Of a stretch of DNA of 64,000 bases, positions 8,618 to 16,534 are shown piece after piece. Within the stretch, counting starts at the first letter, position 1; the number at the start of each line of letters is the position of its first letter. A program made the position numbers and the translations under genes. The stretch is taken from assembly GCA_902776835.1 (NCBI GenBank), contig CACYRK010000022.1, forward strand, positions 21,707 to 85,706. The letters run 5' to 3'. The notes below the pieces were generated by a model, which was given only the letters and a program-made list of their open reading frames with translations, made no database searches and was not told where the DNA came from. This DNA is from an uncultured Bacteroidales bacterium. GTDB taxonomy: Bacteria; Bacteroidota; Bacteroidia; Bacteroidales; Muribaculaceae.

Positions 8618-9493
8618 TTACTTAAGACGGAACACTCTGATTCCCAGCGTGTTTTTACCGCTCTTGAGCCATCGGCCGAGCGGCTCGCTCTCTATCATCA
8701 CCTTGCCGCCGCTCATCGAGGCGTCGAGCAGGTAAATCTCGCCATTCTCGTCCTTCTCGATGATGCCCAGGTGCGAGATGTCGAGGCCATCGATGCGCGT
8801 CACCAAGCCCACGAAGTCGCCAGCGTGAAGTGCCTGGCGCACATCGTCCTTGTTGAGCCACATCTTTTTGAGGTACGGCATCTGGTGGTTGCGCAGGCCA
8901 TCTTCCATGCGCTTGATTTTCACCACCATAGCGCTGTCGCCTTTCAGCGACTGATAACTGTCGGCATGGGCACTCATGAAGTTTATCGTCTTCACCATGG
9001 TGGTGGCGTGCGGCAAATCGGGTGTCACCTCCACCAGGTTGCCTCGGCTGAAATTGTCGATAATCCACAGGCTGATATAGTGCAGCCTGGTGGAATAGTC
9101 GCCCATCACGCCGCCTCGGTAGCGCAGGCTCTCGAGGTTGGCGGCATAGTCGCGCCACGACTGCCGTCCTTGCAGCGTGGTGCGCGCCAGTGCGTAGAGC
9201 GTCTCGACGAAGGTGGTGCAGTCGAGTTGGTCGATGTTGATGGTGAGCATCTCGTTGTCGCCCTCGAGCGTATGCGCCACGTAAGGCGTGCCCAGCAACT
9301 TATGAGCGTAGAAACTCACCAGCGCCTCGGGCTGCGAGATGCCGCTCTGCTGGCCCTCGAGCAGCAGCCGGTCGAGCGTCGTGGTGTCGCCACTGCAGTG
9401 AAAGCGCATCTGCGCCGTGGTCGCCGCCTGCGACAGAAGGCCACCCATCAGCAGCAGCGCCACACTAATTATCCTAAATGCTTTCATTGTCAT
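8618..9493 (-). CDS. DUF1460 (N-acetylmuramoyl-L-alanine amidase-like) secreted protein
   Basis: 291 residues with an N-terminal signal peptide (about 1-23). DUF1460 proteins have a papain-like NlpC/P60-type fold and AmiA-type family members cleave peptidoglycan stems. The catalytic Cys is expected in QLDCTTFVET (C92), and the His is probably in DISHLGII (about 246). A second in-frame ATG two codons later is an equally good start. The -7-like TAAATTTG at 9510-9517 on this strand could drive it. The periplasm is the likely site of action, in wall turnover. Confidence 0.85.
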   Translation of the reverse strand: MTMKAFRIISVALLLMGGLLSQAATTAQMRFHCSGDTTTLDRLLLEGQQSGISQPEALVSFYAHKLLGTPYVAHTLEGDNEMLTINIDQLDCTTFVETLYALARTTLQGRQSWRDYAANLESLRYRGGVMGDYSTRLHYISLWIIDNFSRGNLVEVTPDLPHATTMVKTINFMSAHADSYQSLKGDSAMVVKIKRMEDGLRNHQMPYLKKMWLNKDDVRQALHAGDFVGLVTRIDGLDISHLGIIEKDENGEIYLLDASMSGGKVMIESEPLGRWLKSGKNTLGIRVFRLK

Positions 9494-9542
9494 CAGTTTT
9501 AATCAAGCACAAATTTACAATTTTTTCTCGAAATGCACGGCA

Positions 9543-11252
9543 TTAACTGCCCAATTTGAAGGTCACTGGCAGAGTGTACCACACGTTCACGGGTTGTCCG
9601 TCCTTACGACCAGGGTTGAACTTGGGCAGACTCTTGACCACGCGCACGGCCTCACGGTCGAGGTCGGGGTCGACCGAACGGACGACCTTCACCTGGCCTA
9701 CTTCGCCATTCCTCTTTACAACAAATTGCACAACCACGCGGCCCTGAATATTATTTTCTTGAGCCGCACCCGGGTAACGGACGTGCGAACTGAGATACCT
9801 CATCATCGCGCCTTCACCACCGGGGAAACTGGGCATTTGATCGGCCGAAGAATAAATATTGTCGTCTTGCGGTTTTTTCACTTCTTTCTTAGGCTCAGCG
9901 CCATAGGTGGTGGTGCCAGCATCCTTATTTGCCTTTGCCTCGTCCTTTTTAGCCTCAGGAGCCTTTTCCTCTTTTTTAGCATCGGGTGTGGCGGCTGCCG
10001 GTTGCTCAGCGGCGTTTTGTGGCTGCCCAGCCATGGCGATGGTGTCGGTCACGGCGGTTTGCGACGTGCTGTCGGCCACAGCCACCTCTTGGTCGTCAGG
10101 CTTGGCATCGCGCGACTTCATCATCCACACACCGGCTCCCACGGCTCCCAGCAGCAGAACGCCAGCCAGCACGCCAAGAAGGATTTTCTTATTTGACGAC
10201 TGCTCCGGCACAGGCTCTTCGTAATAAGGCTGCGGCTCCGGCTCTTGTGGCGCGCTGTAGCGTGTCGCCTCGTCGCCCACTGCCATGGGCGGCACCACAG
10301 GTGCTGCAGGGGCGACAGGAGCGGCGGGCGCGGCGGCCGACAGCATGCCCGGAGCAGTGATATCCAAGTAGTTAACTACTGCCTGCACCGACTGGGGCCG
10401 CTGCTCGCACGAGAATTGCATCAGCCACAAAATCAAGTTGCGCATTTGCTGACTCACCGTCGGCGGCAGCGGCAGCGCCTGGGTCTTATAGGGCGTGGTG
10501 TCGTCGAACAGGTCGGTAGGCTTGGGAGGACAGTTGTTGGACAGCAGCGAATACAGCGTAGCACCCAGGGCGTAGAGGTCGGTCCACGGGCCAAACTTCT
10601 TCATGTTCTGGTCGCATTGCTCGATGGGCGCATAGCCCTCGGTGAAGCACACCAGAGTGCTCGCGCGTGCCCCGCCGCCGCTGTCTTCCTGCTTGCTCGC
10701 GCCGAAGTCGATGAGCCTTACCTGGCCGCTCCTGTCGACCATAATGTTGGCCGGTTTCAGGTCCAGGTGATAGATGCCGGCGTCGTGCACGGCCTGCAAG
10801 GCGTCGAGCACCTGTGGCAGATAAGCGCGCACCTCGTTCTCGCTCAGTGGCGCGCCACGCTGCTTCATGCGCTCGGCCAGCGACTCGCCGTCGATATAGT
10901 CCATCACATAGTAGGCTGTGCCGTTCTCCTCAAACAAGTCGTGCACCCCCACCACATGTGCGTTGCGAATGCCACTTATGCGGCGCGCCTCGGTATTGAA
11001 TTTTGCCAATTGCTGCTCAAAAAGCGGTTGGTTCACCGGGTTGCTCACTTGCACCGACATGCCGTCGCCGTCGCGATTGGTCATCTCGTTGAGAAAAAAC
11101 TCTTTGATGGCGACCGTCGAACCCAGGGTGACATTCGTTGCCACATAAGTGTTGCCAAAACCGCCGCTCGACAGATAGCGGTCGATGCGATAGCGGCCAG
11201 CGAGCACGGTGCCCATCGGCAGCATTGACTTTTTATTAAGTTGCTCAGACAT
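9543..11252 (-). CDS. Hanks-type Ser/Thr kinase fused to a TonB C-terminal domain
   Basis: 569 residues. Kinase domain about 18-297: Gly loop LSSGGFGNTY (28-37), Lys50 in AIKEFF, catalytic loop YHLDLKPANI (Asp164; Leu replaces the Arg of HRD), DFG at 182-184, and GYAPIEQ after the activation segment. An Ala/Pro linker leads to one membrane helix (about 357-377), then a Lys/Ala/Glu-rich stretch resembling a periplasm-spanning TonB linker, and a TonB_C domain (about 480-569: MPSFPGGEGAMMRYL, then NIQGRVVVQFVV). The topology would put the kinase in the cytosol and TonB_C in the periplasm. TonB_C normally contacts outer-membrane receptors. No exbB/exbD is next to it. The gene has its own well-formed promoter. 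Confidence 0.93.
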   Translation of the reverse strand: MSEQLNKKSMLPMGTVLAGRYRIDRYLSSGGFGNTYVATNVTLGSTVAIKEFFLNEMTNRDGDGMSVQVSNPVNQPLFEQQLAKFNTEARRISGIRNAHVVGVHDLFEENGTAYYVMDYIDGESLAERMKQRGAPLSENEVRAYLPQVLDALQAVHDAGIYHLDLKPANIMVDRSGQVRLIDFGASKQEDSGGGARASTLVCFTEGYAPIEQCDQNMKKFGPWTDLYALGATLYSLLSNNCPPKPTDLFDDTTPYKTQALPLPPTVSQQMRNLILWLMQFSCEQRPQSVQAVVNYLDITAPGMLSAAAPAAPVAPAAPVVPPMAVGDEATRYSAPQEPEPQPYYEEPVPEQSSNKKILLGVLAGVLLLGAVGAGVWMMKSRDAKPDDQEVAVADSTSQTAVTDTIAMAGQPQNAAEQPAAATPDAKKEEKAPEAKKDEAKANKDAGTTTYGAEPKKEVKKPQDDNIYSSADQMPSFPGGEGAMMRYLSSHVRYPGAAQENNIQGRVVVQFVVKRNGEVGQVKVVRSVDPDLDREAVRVVKSLPKFNPGRKDGQPVNVWYTLPVTFKLGS

Positions 11253-11332
11253 AGCGTGTTATAATTGACTTTTGCTTAAGATTTCACTATTTAAACGCCC
11301 ACAATATTCAATTATTGCGACAACGTTGCCCA

Positions 11333-11363
11333 CAAAGTTACAATTTAGTGGGCGGTAAGCAAA
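11333..11363 (-). promoter_or_regulatory. Bacteroidetes-type promoter of the kinase-TonB gene
   Basis: On the minus strand: TTTG (11360-11363), a 19-base spacer, then TAACTTTG (11333-11340). Both boxes match the phylum consensus exactly. The transcript would begin about 75 bases before the ATG. Confidence 0.8.
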
Positions 11364-11402
11364 GTAAAAACCGAGATTTTTATTTAACCTTGTGGAGTAT
11401 CA

Positions 11403-11441
11403 TAAAAAAACAGGCCAGGTGGTTTTCACAACTACCTGACC
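11403..11441 (-). terminator. Intrinsic terminator of the FMN-binding gene
   Basis: On the minus strand a 10-bp stem with one mismatch and one wobble (arms 11432-11441 and 11413-11422) is followed by TG and a run of seven T residues. Confidence 0.85.
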
Positions 11442-11479
11442 CAAAATCTCATTATAAAACTAAACTTTTTACTTCTATC

Positions 11480-11902
11480 TTATTTCTTTTTTCCTTTCTT
11501 GCCTTTGCTACTGGATGAGGCTGCCTGTTCGAGGCCAAGTTTGATGTTCTTGATGATTGCCTCGCTCGAATAGGTAGCACCCGTGACGGCATCGACGTGC
11601 AACTTGCGTGCCTCCTCGATGGTCTTGCCCTCGTATTGCGGGAAGATCTTGGTGGTGGCGCGTTTGAAATATTGCGGCGTCTCCTTGTTGGGCAACGCCT
11701 CGATGCGCTCGATGCGTCCGTCCTTGATGTGTATGTTGAGCGGCGTGGTGCCGTTATAACCATAAATTTTCTTGCCCAGGTCGCCAGTGTAAATCACCTG
11801 TGTGTTGCTGGTTTTGGCGTGTGATTTCTTGCCTTTGGCAACGGTAGGCGCCACTGCCAACGTCAGGGCGAGGGCGCATGCTATAAGCACTTTCAGTTTC
11901 AT
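11480..11902 (-). CDS. Secreted single-domain FMN-binding protein
   Basis: 140 residues. The start is the ATG giving MKLKVLIACALAL, with a signal peptide to about residue 22; a longer ORF upstream has no signal sequence. The remainder is one FMN_bind domain: GKTIEEARKLHVDAVTGATYSS contains DAVTGAT, the motif through whose last Thr ApbE attaches FMN in RnfG/NqrC-type proteins. The protein ends with a Ser run and a Lys/Gly-rich tail (SSSSKGKKGKKK). It is likely a periplasmic or surface electron carrier; no partner reductase or apbE is adjacent. It is monocistronic, ending at a clear terminator. Confidence 0.87.
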   Translation of the reverse strand: MKLKVLIACALALTLAVAPTVAKGKKSHAKTSNTQVIYTGDLGKKIYGYNGTTPLNIHIKDGRIERIEALPNKETPQYFKRATTKIFPQYEGKTIEEARKLHVDAVTGATYSSEAIIKNIKLGLEQAASSSSKGKKGKKK

Positions 11903-12063
11903 ATTCTTTATGTTTTTCTTACTTTGTTTAGATAGCCGAAAGTGCAAATAGTTTAATCGGCCAGCCAGAAAAAAACCATTTTCGACTTTGCGTCGACGGG
12001 GCCAAAAATGGGGCTGCAGAGGAAAAAAACAGCGAAATTCTTTTTTAGTTGCGATTATTGGTG

Positions 12064-12071
12064 TAACTTTG
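12064..12071 (+). promoter_or_regulatory. Possible -7 box upstream of tsaC
   Basis: TAACTTTG matches the Bacteroidetes -7 consensus 58 bases before the ATG at 12129. No clear TTG/TTTG lies 19-20 bases upstream, where the sequence is only T-rich (12042-12047). Confidence 0.45.
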
Positions 12072-12128
12072 TTAGTCCCAATTGCCCCGCCATTGCGGGG
12101 TGTGGGCGATGAATGATTATTTACGATT

Positions 12129-12689
12129 ATGAATCAAGACATTAAATCGTGCATCGAGGTGCTGCGGCGCGGTGGCCTTATCCTCTACCCCACCGACACG
12201 ATATGGGGTATCGGTTGCGACGCCACCAATGCGGCGGCAGTGCGTCGCGTCTACGACCTGAAGCGTCGCGACGACCACAAGGCGCTCATCGTGCTACTTG
12301 ACAGCGAGGAGCACCTGAGCCACTATGTGGTCGACGTGCCACGCATGGCGCACGAACTGATGGAGGTGGCGGTGAAGCCCCTCACCATAGTGTATGAGGG
12401 GGCTTACAACATTGCTCCGAACCTGCTGGGCGACGACGACAGCGTGGGCATGCGCGTGACGCGCGAACAATTCTCACACTTGCTGTGCAAGGAGTTTGGG
12501 CGACCCATCGTGTCGACGTCGGCCAACGTCAGCGGACAGCCGTCGCCAGCCTGCTTTGCGCAGGTCGACCCCGCCATCGTGGCCGGCGTGGATTATGTGG
12601 TGCGCTATCGCCAGGACGACGACACGCCTCATACGCCGTCGAACGTGATAATGCTTCGTCGCGACGGCACTTTTAAGATTATACGATAA
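12129..12689 (+). CDS. tsaC: L-threonylcarbamoyladenylate synthase (TsaC/Sua5/YrdC family)
   Basis: 186 residues, the short form made of the YrdC domain only, without the C-terminal Sua5 extension. It makes threonylcarbamoyl-AMP from threonine, bicarbonate and ATP for the t6A37 modification of ANN-decoding tRNAs. Visible signatures are LYPTDTIWGIGCDATN, LKRRDDHKALIVL, the KPLTIVY strand and the STSANVSGQP loop. It is followed after 45 bases, mostly a 7-bp repeat array, by the sugar transferase gene on the same strand. Confidence 0.94.
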   Translation: MNQDIKSCIEVLRRGGLILYPTDTIWGIGCDATNAAAVRRVYDLKRRDDHKALIVLLDSEEHLSHYVVDVPRMAHELMEVAVKPLTIVYEGAYNIAPNLLGDDDSVGMRVTREQFSHLLCKEFGRPIVSTSANVSGQPSPACFAQVDPAIVAGVDYVVRYRQDDDTPHTPSNVIMLRRDGTFKIIR

Positions 12690-12692
12690 TCT

Positions 12693-12731
12693 TAGATTAT
12701 AGATTATAGATTAGAGATTATAGATTAGAGA
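12693..12731. repeat. 7-bp-period array (AGATTAT/AGATTAG)
   Basis: Consecutive AGATTAT or AGATTAG words fill almost the whole gap between tsaC and the sugar transferase. The same word occurs at 15992-16026 and, inverted, at 16490-16531. Confidence 0.75.
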
Positions 12732-12734
12732 TTG

Positions 12735-14153
12735 ATGATTAGCGAGCGACTGCAACGGCTGAAATATCTAGCGGGCGACTTTGTCACATCGAGCGTGGCA
12801 TGGGCGCTGTTTAACTGCGTACGCTGGGAGTTGCATGCCGTGCAGGGCACCTACACGTCGCTGGTCGGCTTTCTCACGTCGCGCAATGTGCTCATCCTGC
12901 AGTTGGTCATCCCGCTATTCATGATGTGTGTGTACTGGCTGTCGGGCTACTACAACGAGGTGTTCCGCAAGTCGCGCCTGCAGGAGGTGTTCACCACATT
13001 CTGGAGTGCTGTGGTCAACAGCCTGGTCATCTTCTTCGGCGCGCTTATCAACGACATGAGCGGCACGCGCGGCGCGAGTTATGAGTTGATTATCATCCTG
13101 TGGTCGCTGCTGTTCTTCATCGTGTACGCTGTGCGGTGTGCCATCACCAACGACACGTCGTACCGCATCAAGCACCGCAAGTGGAGCATCCCCACGCTGG
13201 TGGTTGGGCGTGGTGCCACAGCGGTATCGTTTGTCAACAAAATCAATAACCAGCAGCACTCCATGGGCTACGACATCCGTGGCTTTGTGAGCATTCCCGG
13301 CGAGAACGACGTGAAAGAGTTGTCGCTGCCGGGCTACACGCTCGACGAGGTGGCCGAGGTATGCCGCCGCGACCACATCCAGGAACTGATTGTGGTGCCC
13401 ACGCGCAAGGGGTCGGACCGCCTGCTGCACACCATCAACCACCTCTTTGCGCTCGACAAGCCCATCAAACTCACCCCCATGAGCGGCAACGTGCTGATGC
13501 GAAAAATGCGCATGAGCGACTTCTACGGCGTGCCGCTGGTCGACATCTCGTCGAGCAACATGAGCGACAGCGCGAAGAATGTGAAACGCGCCGCCGACGT
13601 TATCATCTCCAGCATCCTGCTGCTCGTCATGGCGCCGTTTTTTGCCATAATTGCACTCTTGATCAAACTTGACTCACACGGCACGGTATTCTACCTGCAG
13701 GAGCGCGTGGGCTACCACAACGTGCCGTTCAACATCTATAAGTTCCGCACCATGTGCAGCGACGCCGAGGCATCGGGCGAGCCACAACTCACCAGCGACA
13801 ACGACCCGCGCGTGACGCGCATAGGGCGATTCCTGCGCAAATACCGCATCGACGAGTTGCCCCAGTTCTGGAACGTGCTCGTGGGCGACATGTCGATTGT
13901 GGGGCCTCGCCCCGAGCGGCAATACTACATCGACCAGATCATGAAGCGCGCGCCGTCGTATGCCCTGCTGCGGCAGGTGCGACCTGGCATCACCGGCATG
14001 GGCATGGTGAAATATGGCTACGCACAGAATGTCGACGAGATGGTCGAGCGACTCGACTACGACCTGATGTATCTCGAAAACATGTCGCTTATCAACGATG
14101 TAAAAATCATGGTCTACACCATCCACACGGTGCTCACCGGCAAAGGCATGTAA
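12735..14153 (+). CDS. Polyprenyl-phosphate hexose-1-phosphate transferase (WcaJ/WbaP family)
   Basis: 472 residues. It moves a sugar-1-phosphate from a UDP-sugar to undecaprenyl phosphate to start exopolysaccharide or O-antigen repeat units in the inner membrane. The N-terminal half has several membrane helices (within about 10-130) and a Rossmann-like CoA-binding-type region (about 145-270). The C-terminal catalytic domain starts near 275 with a membrane re-entrant segment and shows YKFRTMCSDAE, DELPQFWNVL and SIVGPRPE, all hallmarks of this family. The start is the ATG at 12735; the TTG just before it is in frame. No other EPS gene is adjacent. Confidence 0.93.
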   Translation: MISERLQRLKYLAGDFVTSSVAWALFNCVRWELHAVQGTYTSLVGFLTSRNVLILQLVIPLFMMCVYWLSGYYNEVFRKSRLQEVFTTFWSAVVNSLVIFFGALINDMSGTRGASYELIIILWSLLFFIVYAVRCAITNDTSYRIKHRKWSIPTLVVGRGATAVSFVNKINNQQHSMGYDIRGFVSIPGENDVKELSLPGYTLDEVAEVCRRDHIQELIVVPTRKGSDRLLHTINHLFALDKPIKLTPMSGNVLMRKMRMSDFYGVPLVDISSSNMSDSAKNVKRAADVIISSILLLVMAPFFAIIALLIKLDSHGTVFYLQERVGYHNVPFNIYKFRTMCSDAEASGEPQLTSDNDPRVTRIGRFLRKYRIDELPQFWNVLVGDMSIVGPRPERQYYIDQIMKRAPSYALLRQVRPGITGMGMVKYGYAQNVDEMVERLDYDLMYLENMSLINDVKIMVYTIHTVLTGKGM

Positions 14154-14168
14154 TCATAACAACCAAGA

Positions 14169-15989
14169 ATGTTCCCTACCGACGACGAAATAGAACTTAT
14201 GCCCGAACCCAAGGGCTGGGGCATGAAGGTGCGGCAGTGGCGTGAGCGACACATCAACGAGCGCACGCTGGTAATCCTGCTGGCTCTCGTCATCGGCATT
14301 GCCGCCGGCCTGGCAGCGGTGTTGCTCAAGTGGCTCATCGGCTTCATCGGCGGCTTGATTACGTCGGCTATGACCGTGAGCAGCGGCAACTGGCTATATC
14401 TGGTGTTCCCAGCGGTGGGCATTCTGCTGGCGAGCCTATATGTGCGCTATGTGGTTCGCGACAACATCTCCCATGGTGTCACCCGCGTGCTTTACGCCAT
14501 TGCGCTGAAAAAGAGCCGCTTGAAGCGGCACAACATGTACGCCTCGCTCATCGCCTCGTCGGTAACGATAGGTTTTGGCGGTTCGGTGGGAGCCGAGGGT
14601 CCTATCGTGTTCACCGGGGCGGCCATCGGCTCGAATCTGGGCCAGCGCTTCCGCCTGTCGCCCAACCTGCTGATGATGCTCGTGGGCTGTGGCGCAGCGG
14701 CGGGTATCGCCGGAATCTTCAAGGCACCCATCGCCGGACTGCTGTTTACCGTCGAGGTGCTGATGCTCGACCTCACCGCCGGCTCGGCAATTCCGCTGAT
14801 TATCGCCAGTGTGGCCGGCGCCACCGTGGCCTACGCCTTCACGGGCTACAACGTTGAGTTTTTCTTTTCGCAGAGCGAGCCGTTCATCACGTCGCGCATT
14901 CCATTTGTGATTCTGCTGGGTGTGTTCTGCGGCTTCGTGTCGCTATATTTCAACAAACTCACCGAGTTGGTCGAGGGCCTGTTCTCGCGCCTCCAGCCAC
15001 GCTACCGCTTTGTTCTCGGCGCCTCGATACTGAGTTTGCTCATCTTCTTGCTGCCACCGCTGTATGGCGAGGGCTACGGCTCAATCAACCAACTGTTGCG
15101 TGGCGAAACCGGCAACCTGTTTGACGGCAGCATCTTCTACCAGTGGCGCAACAACGTGTGGATGGTGATGGCGTTCATCTTTATGCTCGGCGCCATGAAA
15201 GCGCTGGCCACGAGCGCCACCAACGGCGGTGGTGGCGTGGGAGGAACGTTTGCGCCGTCGCTCTACGTGGGATGCATGGCGGGCTTCTTCTTCGCCTACA
15301 CGCTCAACCACTTTGGGGCGTTCAACGGCGTGGTGCCGCTATCGACCAAAAACTTCGCCCTGCTGGGCATGGCGGGCGTGATGGCGGGCGTGATGCACGC
15401 TCCGCTCATGGCAATCTTCCTCACGGCCGAGATGACCGGCGGCTACGACCTGTTTCTGCCGCTGCTCATCGTCAGCGTCGCCAGTTACGGCACGGCGCGC
15501 ATTTTCACGCCATACGGCATATATGCCCGACGTCTGGCACAGCGTGGACAACTGCTCACGCACCAAAAGGACCAAAGCGTGCTCACGCTGCTGAAGATGG
15601 ACAGCGTAATCGAGCATGACTTCATAATCGTACATCCAAGCATGAGCCTCAAGGAGATGGTCGACGTTATCTCGCGAAGCAACCGCAACCTCTTCCCCGT
15701 CACCGACGACGACGGCAAACTGCTGGGCGTGGTGCAACTCGACGACATTCGCAACATCATGTTCCGCACCGACCTGTATCGGCGTATGCATGTGGAGCGC
15801 TTCATGGCCACCCCGCCGACGCGGCTGGTCGTGGGCACGCCCATGGAGAAGGTGATGAAGTCGTTCGACGACACTGGCGCGTGGAACCTGCCCGTGGTCG
15901 ACGAGGAGGGGCGCTACGTAGGCTTCGTATCTAAATCAAAAATCTTTAACTCTTATCGCCAAGTACTCAAGCACTACAGTTATGACTAA
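14169..15989 (+). CDS. ClC-family chloride channel with C-terminal CBS pair
   Basis: 606 residues. The membrane part (about 35-430) has the selectivity segments GGSVGAEGP (gating Glu143), IFKAPIAGLLFTVE and NGGGGVGGTFAPSL. The residue matching the internal 'proton' glutamate of the E. coli exchanger (E203) is Val197 (TVEVL), as in ClC channels rather than Cl-/H+ antiporters; I align these by eye. Two CBS domains occupy about 455-600 (MSLKEMVDVI, then NLFPVTDDDGKLLGVV) and probably sense nucleotides. The gene starts 15 bases after the sugar transferase and is followed by repeat arrays. Confidence 0.94.
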   Translation: MFPTDDEIELMPEPKGWGMKVRQWRERHINERTLVILLALVIGIAAGLAAVLLKWLIGFIGGLITSAMTVSSGNWLYLVFPAVGILLASLYVRYVVRDNISHGVTRVLYAIALKKSRLKRHNMYASLIASSVTIGFGGSVGAEGPIVFTGAAIGSNLGQRFRLSPNLLMMLVGCGAAAGIAGIFKAPIAGLLFTVEVLMLDLTAGSAIPLIIASVAGATVAYAFTGYNVEFFFSQSEPFITSRIPFVILLGVFCGFVSLYFNKLTELVEGLFSRLQPRYRFVLGASILSLLIFLLPPLYGEGYGSINQLLRGETGNLFDGSIFYQWRNNVWMVMAFIFMLGAMKALATSATNGGGGVGGTFAPSLYVGCMAGFFFAYTLNHFGAFNGVVPLSTKNFALLGMAGVMAGVMHAPLMAIFLTAEMTGGYDLFLPLLIVSVASYGTARIFTPYGIYARRLAQRGQLLTHQKDQSVLTLLKMDSVIEHDFIIVHPSMSLKEMVDVISRSNRNLFPVTDDDGKLLGVVQLDDIRNIMFRTDLYRRMHVERFMATPPTRLVVGTPMEKVMKSFDDTGAWNLPVVDEEGRYVGFVSKSKIFNSYRQVLKHYSYD

Positions 15990-15991
15990 TG

Positions 15992-16026
15992 TAGATTATA
16001 GATTATAGATTAGAGATTATAGATTT
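15992..16026. repeat. 7-bp-period array (AGATTAT), left arm
   Basis: Five AGATTAT/AGATTAG-like words directly after the ClC gene. It faces an inverted array at 16490-16531 across the four-helix-bundle gene. Confidence 0.75.
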
Positions 16027-16036
16027 TTTTACTGAT

Positions 16037-16108
16037 AACGGATTCACAGATTTACAGATACACGGATTCACAGATTCACGGATTCACAGATTCACGGATT
16101 CACAGATT
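16037..16108. repeat. 16-bp tandem repeat
   Basis: Three perfect copies of the 16-mer CACGGATTCACAGATT (16061-16076, 16077-16092, 16093-16108), preceded by degenerate copies from 16037. The array ends 6 bases before the ATG of the next gene, so it forms that gene's leader. Confidence 0.9.
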
Positions 16109-16114
16109 TCGGAT

Positions 16115-16489
16115 ATGAGGGAGAGTGTTACGTATGATAAGAGCAAGGCGTTTGCGGTGCGTATTGTACGCATGTGCAAATGGTTGCGAAATGAGCACAA
16201 AGACTTTGTCATAAGCCAACAATGTCTGCGAAGTGGCACAAGTATTGGAGCGAACTTGTGCGAAGCCATGCACGGCCAAAGTCGCCCAGACTTTGTTGCA
16301 AAGTTACATATAGCCTTGAAAGAGGCTTTCGAAACGAATTATTGGTTAGAGTTGTTGCATGAAACAGATTATTTGAATGATAGCACTTTCGAAAGTATGC
16401 AGGAAGACTGCGAAGAGATTATTAAACTCCTCACAGCCACAATAAATACCTCGAAATCCAATCAAGATTATGAAAATAAAAAAACATAA
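16115..16489 (+). CDS. Four-helix-bundle protein (S23/23S rRNA intervening-sequence family)
   Basis: 124 residues, all alpha, no signal peptide. The family pattern is clear: FAVRIVRMCKWL, the QCLRSGTSIGANLCEA core with its RSGTSIGAN signature, FVAKLHIALKEAFETNYWLELL, and a C-terminal helix IIKLLTATI. Relatives are encoded in 23S rRNA intervening sequences, as stand-alone genes, or as the Avd accessory protein of diversity-generating retroelements; no reverse transcriptase or variable repeat is nearby. The gene is less GC-rich than its neighbours and sits in an isolated cassette between ClC and fmt, bracketed by inverted 7-bp arrays. Confidence 0.9.
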   Translation: MRESVTYDKSKAFAVRIVRMCKWLRNEHKDFVISQQCLRSGTSIGANLCEAMHGQSRPDFVAKLHIALKEAFETNYWLELLHETDYLNDSTFESMQEDCEEIIKLLTATINTSKSNQDYENKKT

Positions 16490-16531
16490 TCTTCAATCTA
16501 TAATCTATAATCTTTAATCTATAATCTAAAA
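16490..16531. repeat. 7-bp-period array (ATAATCT), right arm
   Basis: Words of ATAATCT type between the four-helix-bundle gene and fmt. This is the reverse complement of the AGATTAT array at 15992-16026. Confidence 0.75.
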
Positions 16532-16534
16532 ATT

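Noticed and set aside
16037..16108. Tandem 16-bp repeat as a CRISPR array
   Set aside because: The units are contiguous with no spacers, are too short, and no cas gene is present.
16115..16489. Avd accessory protein of a diversity-generating retroelement
   Set aside because: No reverse transcriptase, template repeat or variable repeat is found nearby, so a general four-helix-bundle label is safer.
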